Positions 21,418-31,600 of a stretch of DNA of 64,000 nucleotides are shown here, one piece after another. Each line of letters starts with the position of its first letter. The stretch's first letter is position 1. The stretch is taken from positions 2,542,001 to 2,606,000 of the forward strand of contig JAVTLE010000016.1 of assembly GCA_033439295.1 (NCBI GenBank). The letters run 5' to 3'. The notes under the pieces were generated by a model. That model was not told the DNA's origin and did no database searches. It saw only the letters and a list, made by a program, of their open reading frames with translations. The DNA is from Deuterostichococcus epilithicus. Its lineage: Eukaryota > Chlorophyta > Trebouxiophyceae > Prasiolales > Stichococcaceae. The translations under genes were made by a program, and so were the position numbers.

Positions 21418-22915
21418 TCAGTCATCCTTCTCGAAGTCCTGAGCGATTTGCAGGTCCGCCAACATGGCTTTGATCTCGTCGTCTGTCGTCAAATCCATTG
21501 GCGACTTGCCATTCAAATCCTGCATGCAGATGGCAAGTTCACTCTTAGGGATCTACAAGCAGGATGCCTGCCTGCCGCCAATTGCTGGAAGCAAAGCTGC
21601 CCCCCGGACGAACCCAGCAGCCAAACGAACCTTTCCCTCAAGTCGCATCCCATTAGAGGATGCACTCGTGCGTAGCCGCTTTCGAGTCTGCAGCGTCCAG
21701 CGCCACCGTTGACTGCTTGGGCGCCTGCCCGCCGGCTCCCCGGAGGCGCGAGCCCATCACCGCACGTGAGCCGCCAGACACATTCAAGGCCCCGACGTGC
21801 AGGCACCTCGCTTGGAACAAGACGTGCGCCCTGGCGATTTGGCCGGGCGGGTGTACATGCCTGCGAGACTTGCTTGCGGAACTCACCTTCACGTCTTTGT
21901 CGGCGCCGGCGCGCAGCAGCTCGGCGGCCTTTGGCGTGTCGTTCTCCTTTGCCGCCCACAGCAGCAGAATGTCTGCCGGGTGCAGATCCGCTGCAAGGCA
22001 CATCAGGGCGGTCTGACGTGGTTTTGCATCAGCGCTGTGCCGACTCCTTGGGAGCAGGCGCGCCAATTGTAAATGCAACAGCACTCACATTGCCGGCACA
22101 AGGCACAGGAGACACAGGAGGGGAAGCGCCTCACATTTCAGGACCTCCTCTAGCCGGTCGTAGGAGCCCTCCTCCGCCAGCATGCCCATATAGTTAAAGT
22201 ACAGAGAACAAGAAGCACCCCGGATTAGTGCTTGCTGTCAACGTGGATATGCCCTCCTGGAATGTTGCCATCCTCCGAACATTCGAGAGTCTCAAGAGTT
22301 TGAGCAATACAGTGAGCGGCCAAGTGGGGTCAACATCCGGGGGGACGCAAAGCATCGGGGGTCGAACAACAACTACTCCAAACGACGGGTCAAACAGCAT
22401 CGCTAACGGAAAGCTGAGGTCCACCTGCTCCACATCGTCTGCCGTGTACTCGTCCTTCCCCTGGCTGCCATAGATACCTGCGGCACAAGCGAAGCAGCAG
22501 CGTCAGAAGGCGTCTGAACGTGCAGAAAGCAACGTGCAGACATAAGAGGACGCATTCGAGGCTTGCATGCAGACATGACTGCACGAGCGCATACAGCCGG
22601 CGCGCATGCGGCGCCTGTGGCGGGGCGCAATCGCGTTTTCCGATGCACTTGAATCTGCAGCACACTGTGTGCGTCGCTGCGTTCTGGATCAAGACCGGTC
22701 GCACCTCCCGACTGCGCAGTCTGGCCGCCTAGGCTGAAAAAGCCAACCGAGGTTGATGTGATGCCCTGCGGCTGCTGCTGCCTGAGTACAGATCCGAAGC
22801 TGAAGCTCTGCTGTGGTGGCATGCACCGCGATTGAGGCTGCTGCATAGGTCTGCTTGCAGGCCTGTCGCTGCAGCTGACCCTAAGTTTTAAGCTGCGTGT
22901 ATCGAGGGCCTGCAT
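21418..22915 (-). CDS. LTD: LTD (LHCP translocation defect / GDC1) plastid protein
   Basis: Stromal ankyrin-type protein which in plants receives imported light-harvesting chlorophyll proteins at the inner envelope and hands them to the chloroplast SRP pathway. Exons on the minus strand: 22705-22915, 22425-22477, 22135-22201, 21887-21990 and 21418-21519. They total 537 nt, 178 residues, with matching phases. Exon 1 is a Ser/Gln/Arg-rich transit-peptide-like N-terminus starting MQALDTRSLKLRVSC. The conserved core follows: GIYGSQGKDEYTADDVEQ, YFNYMGMLAEEGSYDRLEEV, DLHPADILLLWAAKENDTPK, AAELLRAGADKDVK (ankyrin unit) and DLNGKSPMDL. The order matches Arabidopsis LTD throughout. It ends AQDFEKDD. 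The junction before exon 3 lacks an AG acceptor in this sequence (it reads ttctctg before TAC). Confidence 0.93.
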
Positions 22916-23736
22916 CGCAGGATGTTCAGATCAATTTCAGAGCGTACTGTGCTGCACCGTCGCGCCAAGCAGCGCTGGATATGTTTCGCAAAAGGCTCAG
23001 CGATATGTTCCGCAGTCGCGCAGTAGAGTTGCAGAGTCACCTGCATCCTGCCTGCCTGCATCTTATCGCGTCAGACAGCATCTAAACCCTAATCTCTTCG
23101 GGACCTGCTTCCAACACCCCTTACTGCTTCCTCGGATGCATCTCACGCACCAACCCCGTCATGCGTCATCCGTTCAAACCCTTATCTTTGGCAGATGACG
23201 CCCCTTGCGATCAATCTGCCCCAATCGATCGCGCAGGCAGCGAGTCGCATAAGCGAGGGTGGACTTCGAACAAAGTCTGTTCGACACCGCGCAAAGAGCT
23301 GCCTCTGAGTGGGGTCTGCTTGGGTAGCAGGCGGCTAAAGGATGGTGCTGGTCGCTGGTCAGCGATCCGCCTCCCCTGCCTGCCAGCACAGCTCGCCTAT
23401 TGTAGCCAGGTTACAACCACGAGCGTCGGCGCCACGCGCAGCCCTCGGCGGGGATCCTGCAGCACAGGTGTGGGGTTTGTGCAGTTGCACGGATCCTTTG
23501 GCAGGGGAGGCCTTGGCAATATTGGAGACCATGTGGCGCAGAGTGCTATGATCCTGCGGTTGCGGGCTGTTGCCTTGATGGAAACAAGGACCCCAGCTGC
23601 CGAGGGATGCATGAGACTGGACCTTTCCTCATGCGGCGCGCTGTAGCGCTGTCACCGCACAGCACCGCCGCGGAGCAGAATCTAGTATCCTTCCAAAGAC
23701 CAGCATGCGGTGTAGGCACCGCAATCAGGCGATGAC
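22916..23736. other. Divergent intergenic region between LTD and CPX
   Basis: About 0.8 kb between two outward-reading genes for plastid proteins, expected to hold both promoters. One reverse telomere-like piece (taaaccctaa) occurs near 23083. No supported gene. Confidence 0.45.
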
Positions 23737-26700
23737 ATGTGTGTTTCTGGCTCCGCAGGTGCCGCGGTCACAACGGGATCTGAGGCCTACGCAGCAAAGA
23801 CGAGGCATGGCGGCCAAGGTGCGACTGCGTCAGTTCCATTGCGCAGGTGCGACTGCGTCAGTTCCATTGCGCAGGTGGAACTGGCATCGAGGCAGGCGAC
23901 GCAGCCACGGTGGCAGCAGCACTTGCGGCGTAGTCAGCGAAACCTGAACAGAAATGGTGGTCTCGCACAGGCGACGGCGCCCGCAGAGGCGGCGGCAGCG
24001 GCGGCGGCGCCGGCCATAGAGAAGGAGCAGGCGGTTGACCACATCGAGGGCTCGCTGCTGCGGCCCGACATCGACGACCCCAACAGGTGCTTCCCCTGCC
24101 TGTCGTGCCATGCAAATGTCTTGGAGCGGCGGCGCCGTCCGTCCAGAGAACCTGTGTGAGACGCCATCGGAGTGCATCTGACTTAAGCACACATCCTGGT
24201 GCGGCGGCGCGGTGGAGGAACACTACTGCTACCTTTTTTCATTTTACTGTGAGGTCCGGTCATGTCAATGTTGAAGCTGCACGGCCCACGGCAGGTAGTC
24301 GACGCAACCGGAAAGGTGCAGGGCGTCATTGCGGTGATGAGACAGGCGGCTGCTGCACCGGGTCTGCTGCACAGGGCCTGCTCACGTCCCGACCTGGGCT
24401 CTGAAGGGTGCTACTCCTGAGAGCGCAGGAGCGGCTCTGAGCCGGCTGCTCAGGAAGCGCAAACGAAGAGGGACGCTGCTGGGGTTCGTCCTTAGGGCAC
24501 ACCTGAGCCGGCGGCAGGCGCTTTTCTCTGTTGTTCAGACAAAATTTCCTGCGCGCAGCATGCGGGGCCAGTTCGAGACGGTCATCCGGAAGGCGCAGGA
24601 CGAGATCACGGCAGCGGTGGAGGCCATGGACGGCTGCAAGTTCCGGGAGGACGCCTGGACGAGGCCCGGCGGCGGCGGCGGCATCTCCCGCGTGCTGCAG
24701 GTGGGCTTCAGGGTTTGTCCTTCCTGCTGCCCGCACCTGGCAGCAGACCATGCTGTCGCTGCTGTTGCGCAAGGATGCGGCACGTTGGTTGGCATGGCGG
24801 CGGACTGGGTCAGCTGCTGCCCATGGCCAGCAGGCGTGCCTGCATCGTGCTGAGGCTATCTGATCTGTTGAGGCGTCTCACCCTGCCACAGACGCAGGGC
24901 TGTTATGTGCAGAAGAAGGCGTGTTTCAACCAAGTTTCTGGGCTGCTGGCACGCAGATCTCGCCTCACAGCACGCAACATACGACCGAGACACGCACAAA
25001 AATAGCGATTTTTCCTAAAAGCAGAGCGGTGTATGTGGAAAAGGCGGGTGTGAATGTCAGCGTGGTCAAATTAGTCGAACAGCGGTTTCTCCCTTTCCAA
25101 CATCAACCTCGCTTCTTATTTTCAAATCATTGCAGGGCGGCAATGTGTGGGAGAAGGCGGGCGTGAATGTGAGTGTGGTGTACGGAAGCATGCCGCCCGA
25201 GGCGTACCGCGCCGCCACCGGCACCAATGCCGCGGCCGCTGGCACGGTGAGCGCTTCTGCGACTCGGCTCGCTTGGCAGCAATGCTAGATGATGGAGCAG
25301 GACCGTGAAGGGCCCAGCACAGCGTGCTTGGCCGCACTGGGCGCACCAGGCACACCGCAGCCAGGACGCTGCAGTGATGGTCACGGCAGGGACGTGCAAG
25401 CACTCGGACATTTGTGATCTGCATGCAACTGTCTGGCGCGTACGAGATGGTTCACTCGCCAGCGGCGTGTCCCTGCCGGAGTCAGGGGTCAAGCTTGCAG
25501 GAGCCTGTCGTGAAAGATGGAGGACTGATCTGCCAGATGTCTGAAACGCCCGAATCTGCGGGCGTGGGTCTTCTCAGTGCAGTCACATAGACTCGCCAAG
25601 AAAATTTCTCAACTTTTACCGTGCAGGCGGACCCCACAGACCGGGTGCCCTTTTTTGCGGCGGGCATCAGCAGCGTCATGCACCCGCGCAACCCGCACGC
25701 GCCAACAATGCATTTCAACTACCGCTACTTCGAGACGGACGAGTGGCGCGGCATTCCCTCCCAGTGGTGGTTCGGCGGCGGCACCGATATCACGCCGTCG
25801 TACGTCGACACCGAGGACATGCGTCACTTCCACAACACCTACAAGGCAAGTGATAGTACTTCTTGAGCCCCGATGTGAATTCGGTGTCAGGCAAAGGACC
25901 GACACCACGTGGTACGGAGTCGCCGAGGGCATAGGCACATCCACACAACCTGCATGCTGCTGTCCTGCAGGGAGTCCCGGTGTGAAACAGTTTCATGCCA
26001 GGTTCAAGTCTTACAGAAGAAATTCCGTGCAAGCGGGTGTCCGTGGCACTGGCCCCCTTGCAGCAGGTGTGCGGCAAGCACGACACGGGCTGCTGCCCCA
26101 GTCCACGACATCCCGGCGGCTGAGAGACGGTGTGCTGGGATCCTGCTGACCGCCTCTCTGCCGCCACGACTGCAGGAGGTGTGCGACAAGCACGACGCCG
26201 CGTTCTACCCCAAGTTCAAGGCCTGGGCGGACGACTACTTCCTGATCAAGCACCGCGGCGAGCGCCGCGGCCTTGGCGGCATCTTCTTCGACGACCTCAA
26301 CGACCGCCCCGCCGAGCAGCTGCTGGTGCGATTCCCGCCATCACGACGTGCAATCCTCTGGGAGAGCTGTGCTTGCGGTCCCATGGCTGGAAGAGGATGT
26401 CTGGCGTGATGGGCGCGTGGCCAGCCCGCCGCGCATGCAGCGCCGGCGCAGTGTGCTCCTGGTGTCCGTGGGACAGGACCTCGGTGCCGCACCTGGTTCA
26501 GTTGCCTGGAGATCACGGGAGCCCGCTGCCGTGGCTGCTGCATGTGCAGCAGTGGCGCTGCACGCCGCAGCATGGTCGTAGCACCTCCGTTTTCGGAAAA
26601 TGCACACGCGCACCGGGCAGCGTGCCACGCAACCTGGCTCCCCAGACTGCAGGGTCCAAGGCCACAGCCGCTGTCGCTACCGTGCTGCTGCCAGCATTGG

Positions 26701-27853
26701 CCCGCTCTTGCGCCCAGCTGCCGGTCCCCCCGTAACCATATCATTTCGCGGCTGCCCGCAGCCCTTTTCGACGGACGCGCTGGCGGCGGTAACCGACTCC
26801 TACCTACCGATTGTGGACAAGCACAGGGACGACGCCTTCACGCCGGAGCAGAAGGACTGGCAGCAGCTGCGCCGCGGCCGGTAAGGCCCTGCACCACCTG
26901 CAATCCTCAGCTTGCCTCACCCCACCTCACCGCATACGATTTTGACATCGTCACATCTTCATTCCATCTCTTCGTCTGCATCTTCGCATCTTCATCTTTG
27001 TACCTTCATGAGTGCCTGAGGGTTGCGCTGAGGCATCGAGGCGCTGGTGCGCAGCGCCTCCAAGGGCTTGCAGTCGCATGCTGCCACGGGGACCCCCCGC
27101 CGCTCCAGCCAGCTGCTGCGGGCCAGCACCGCAGCAGCATGCAGCTGCTCTCGCCTTGCCTTTGACGTCAATAATTGTAGTAACGCAGCTGCACACGGAT
27201 GTTGTTCCCACTGCCCATCCCAGGTATGTGGAATTCAACCTGGTATACGATCGCGGCACCACCTTCGGGCTGAAGACCGGCGGCCGCATCGAGTCCATCC
27301 TGATGTCGCTGCCGCTCACCAGCCGCTGGGAGTACGACCACCGGCCCGCCGAGGGTGGGCTCCTCTTTCGTTGTGACGTTTCGCTGCTCGTGCATCGACT
27401 CTGTCCTCGTGTCGCTGCCTGGTGGGGCCGGAGCCACAAGCGCGTACAGAATTTTTGGTTTACAGACGTTTATTTGTCTGTGTCTGCACGGAAAAGTCTA
27501 AGAAAATGCCTTGCTGCTGAAGACATAAGGAGGCGCTGTGGCAGACCTGCAAGTCCCAGACTGCAGGCCCCAATTCCTTGTGCGCTGTGAGCGTTATGCA
27601 GGCCCGCCAGAGGCGGACCCGCTGGACACACGCGGATGCGGGCGGCGGGTCACTGAAGCTCAGAATTTGTTGTGTGCCCTATGCGTCGCGCAGGCTCGTA
27701 GGAGGCGGCCCTGCTGGGCGCGACCCGAGTTAGATGACAGACCACGCAATCCCTAGACTCCTGTGCTAATCACTAAACCCTATGCGCCGTACAGGCTCCC
27801 CGGAGGCGGACCTGCTGGACGCGTGCAAAAACCCGCGCGATTGGCTGTCGTGA
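23737..27853 (+). CDS. CPX: Coproporphyrinogen III oxidase, oxygen-dependent, plastid
   Basis: HemF-type enzyme that oxidatively decarboxylates coproporphyrinogen III to protoporphyrinogen IX for haem and chlorophyll. The N-terminal exon (before 24087) is Ala-rich and transit-peptide-like, ending [15 protein letters not shown]; its exact start (23737 or later) is unsure. Core exons: [20 protein letters not shown] (about 24541-24700), [20 protein letters not shown] (from 25136), [20 protein letters not shown]...[12 protein letters not shown]...[13 protein letters not shown]...FHNTYK (about 25625-25848), [17 protein letters not shown]...[20 protein letters not shown] (26176-26325), [20 protein letters not shown]...QQLRRGR (about 26760-26880), [20 protein letters not shown]...[13 protein letters not shown] (about 27225-27353) and [19 protein letters not shown]-stop (27795-27853). 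The family's conserved blocks and substrate-pocket residues are present. One intron has a GC donor (aag|gcaagt). Three introns contain relics of the following exon. Confidence 0.95.
23819..23874 (+). repeat. Perfect tandem repeat of a 28-nt unit beginning gt and ending cag
   Basis: The unit gtgcgactgcgtcagttcca plus ttgcgcag occurs twice back to back (23819-23846 and 23847-23874), followed by gtggaactgg. It lies in the 5' part of the CPX gene. Each unit starts GT and ends CAG, so it creates tandem donor- and acceptor-like sites. 28 is not a multiple of 3. Confidence 0.9.
25025..25073 (+). pseudogene. Decayed copy of the [15 protein letters not shown] exon head
   Basis: After a gcag acceptor-like end, this intronic stretch encodes [11 protein letters not shown] and then diverges. 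It matches the head of the functional exon that starts 111 nt downstream at 25136. Confidence 0.8.
26064..26100 (+). pseudogene. Decayed copy of the [15 protein letters not shown] exon head
   Basis: Intronic caggtgtgcggcaagcacga and the next bases match gaggtgtgcgacaagcacga at the functional exon start (26176), 112 nt downstream. The copy follows its own cttgcag. The frame breaks after about ten codons. Confidence 0.75.
27602..27740 (+). pseudogene. Two decayed tandem copies of the last CPX exon
   Basis: Copy A starts at 27602 after atgcag and reads PPEADPLDT. Copy B starts at 27694 after a cctatgcgtcgcgcag intron end and has an in-frame TAG at its third codon. The functional exon starts at 27795 after cctatgcgccgtacag. 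Steps are 92 and 101 nt. The duplicated unit includes the end of the intron. Confidence 0.8.
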
Positions 27854-28690
27854 GGGGTGCCGGATGGCAGCAAGCCCCGCGGCGGGCGCCCGCTCTGGGC
27901 GAGCTGCTGGTGCAAGCGATGCCCGCTTGCCTGCGGCCAGCCTGGCGACATAGCGGTATACCGGGGCTTGACGGTCTGCTGCCGTCTGAAACAGCCCGTC
28001 ATGGCCCTGCTGCCCGTGACAAGCATGGCGATTGGCAGTTGTGCGCGTGGCACGCAAAGGCCAGAGGAGGGGAGGCGAGGCCGGCAGCCTGGACGCTGGG
28101 CCGGTGGGAGTCCGGGCTGGGCGTCGGCGCCGCCCACTCTGTCAGCGGCGCCACGCACCGTTACACTTGCACCACTGCACGGCAGCCCGTCCTGCTGTGC
28201 GGGGTTTGCCACTGGCGGGCCTCACCACGGCAGCAGTATCCGGGCCAAACAGTGTTGGGCTGTTGACGGCAGAGCGGCGCCTGTGAGTCTGCCGGGCAAC
28301 CAGCTTTTGTGCAGCGTCGCAGATCGGGCCTGAACTTGTGCTGGAGCAAGCGCTCTCTGTGGCTCCATCATCACCACGGGGGTAAACGAACAGTCATGTA
28401 GGGTCACGAATGCTTACAGCGCCAAGGGTCAATGCGATGTATGGTGTGCTGCTTTGCATCGACAAAGCAACGCAAACATGCAGTATTCATTAGGTATCGG
28501 AACTGGCACACCAAATCATTGCGCTGACTGGCTGGACAGCACAAGAGCAAACGGGAACACACCGCTCACTCGTGACCGCGACAGGGTTTGCCAGACTGCG
28601 ATGAAGACTCAGCATTTACTAGTAATCCACGCTCATGGCATCATCCTCCCCTCCCATCCACCTTCAGACCCTTTGGATCTCTGAAAATGC
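27854..28690. other. Convergent region between CPX and DUR3
   Basis: About 840 nt containing the facing 3' UTRs. ORFs here are short and show no domain. Confidence 0.45.
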
Positions 28691-31600
28691 TCATTTGGCC
28701 GCGGCCGCCGCCTTCAGATCAGAGCTGCTGGAGCGGCTGGAAGACCCGCCGCTGTCGAACTCCTCGCCATCAATCTTCTTGGCAGTCGCGGACGGTGTGA
28801 TGGCCAGCACCACGGCCTCGTGCTGGTCGCCAACAGCATCCTTGTAGGCGGCGTCGGCCTTGCGACAGAGCAGGACGTTCCAGAAGACGGAGCGCGCCTG
28901 TCGTACGAAACAGGACATTGTTCATGAGTTGAGAGTGAAACTTACATTCAGACTTCAACGAGATGAAGCGCAGCGAATGAGTGTCTTGTTTTGCATCACC
29001 GCGCCAGTGGCTAGGAACGGGCCATTCGAGAAGAGCAGGCATCAGCAGAGGAAGTAAGCCAAAGGAGCGCACCTGAATGAGCGGGAAGAACAGCACAGTG
29101 GCGGCTGTGAGCACAAGCAGTTCGAAGTCATATCAGCGACATGAGCAGGAACAAGGGAACCGACATGCCGATCAGCGAATGCACTCCGCTTTCAAAGCTG
29201 CTTTGCACTACGGATGCAGCAAACACACTCGTGCAGACGTAGAGCCGCACCTGCCACGGTGCCCCATGTCATCGCCAGGCCGATCCAGAAGCGGAAGTAG
29301 CCGCGGGAGAAGACGCCGGCGGGCAGCGTCAGCAGCGGCCAGATGATGAAGACGACCAGCGACAGCCCGATGGCCCAAATCCAGGTGATCTTGGCGGCGC
29401 GCGCCATGGCCTTGGGGTCCTCCTTCTCGTGGTCAATCACCTGCGGCCAGGGAGCTTTTTCTCTCTAAATGGAACCTGGACCGGCATGAGGGGTAGCACA
29501 GCTGCCCACCGCATGCAGCAGGCGCAATCAGACGCTGCGGCAGAAGTCGAAGCGATGAGGCAGAGAGTAGCTCATACTTGTCAAGCAAGGGGCACGCGCA
29601 GCAGTCTGCTGCATGTGCTTGGCAGCAGACTCTGCAGATTTCAGCGGCCCGAGCGTCTCGGATGGCGCTGTGCACGGCTGCGGCCTCGAGCGGAGTCCAC
29701 AGCCCGTCGAAAGCGCTCACCACAGTATCGTCGAGGATCTGGACCTTGGCGGCCAAGCGGTCGCGCAGCTCGTCCCAGTCGCAGCTGGTGTCAGGCGCGA
29801 CAAGCGCCCACACGACGCACACAGTGCCCGACACAACGATGGCGGTGATGTTGCCTGCGGAAGAGACCAAGCAGCACAGACAACATCAGCGAGCGTCACC
29901 GCTGGTCTCACACTATGGGCTGTTTCTGTTTCAGCATGTCGCATGCCGAGGGTGGGCATGCACTGAGTGCACTTCGTCAACGATGATGACTCCACAATAC
30001 GAGGACATCAGCAGAAAGAAAAGATGACAGAAGAACACACCTGCCAGGCTGGGGCCTGATTCTGCTGTGGTGGTGGTGTCGATCTTGCCGTACCTGCAGG
30101 TCAAGCGCATGGCGTCACTTCCGCACACACCCTGATGCACGACCTCTGACTCTTGCCCTGATTTACCGGCCTTGCTGCAAACAGTAGTATTCTGACAAGG
30201 TCCCCAGACACCCTCACGAAGCTGATGCAGCGCAAGGAGCGTACAGGATGTGGGTGCTGACGAGCCAGGCGATGATGGCGGCGAACTGCCCACCCAGCGC
30301 ACCGACGATTGCCGCCCACTGTGTGAGAAGACGGATATGGAAGGTGTGGAAGACGTGACATTTAGGCGTCTGTAGCTGTGCATCGGGGAGAGCGGCAGAC
30401 ATGCCTGCGGCGGCAGCGAGCATCGCTTCGCTAGTACCAGTATTGACGAGGACATGTCAGCGTTGCAGCGCCCCTACTCACCTTGCCAACCTTGTTCCAG
30501 GTAATGAGGAAAGTGATGGGCGGGAAGACGCTGGCCACCAGCAAGCCGATGACGAAGAACAGCCAATTGATGTTGATGCCTGCGGGTAGTGCTGAACAAG
30601 CAGGCATCAGCAGGACAATGGCAAAGCGGCAAAGCAAGCGATGCATGTGGTTTTCCAGCTCATTTTGCTGCATACCCCAGACGGCATGTGAAAAAGCAGG
30701 CAGCCAGATTTTGCATCTCACCGATTTGCAGGAGGATGATGCAGAACACTCCAGACAGCAGGCCGAAGATCAGCACAGTGAGGCGACTGACGAGCAGCAT
30801 CTCTTTGCCGGTCGCCTTGGGCCGAATGTATGTCCTGAGCGAAGCCGGAGGGGTTGGGCTGTCAGAGGCGCGGCATGTGGCTTGTAGCATGCCAGTAGCT
30901 TGCACCGCGTTCAATGCAGACAAGCAAGCACTCTTGCCAATGAAGACAGCCGCAGGAGAGGGTGCAGCGTCGTACTTGAAAACGTCGTACGAGAACAGGC
31001 TGCTGACCTAACAGACGATCATGAACAACAGGTTGTCAACGAGATGAAGAACCGAGCAACGTCAGGCTGGTGCCACATCGTGCCATTTTGTGTCAGTGCC
31101 ACAGCATTGCAAAGCAGCGGCAGAGCGCTCACCGCCAGAAACTCTGCGCTGCCGCTGCTGGTGACTGCCATGAAGACAATGATGGTGATCAGGATGACGC
31201 CGCCTGCGAAAAGCATACTTTGCGAATTCACAATGGAAAAAGTTATATATATGTGCATCAACATACCAGGCCAGGCGCTGCGGTCTGTCTTGAAACCAGC
31301 CCTTCAACACTTTTTTTTTCATTTAGGGTTTTATGGTTTTTTTTAGGGATTGAAATCAATCAGCCGGCAGGCGCTTGTCACTAACAATACTCTCAGGCAG
31401 ATCGTACCCTTGCCAAAGAGGTGGTACGCGATGGCGGGCGGCACCAGGCCGTTGCCAACCTCTGCAGTGGACAGCGGCAGGTCCAGCGCAAGCGCGCCCA
31501 GGCCCAGGCACGTGGCAAGGGTGTAGGGCACAGCGAACCAGAGCAGCCCACCGAGGATGTAACCCCTGGGCCAGCAGCAGGAAAGTGTGTCATGGCTGTC

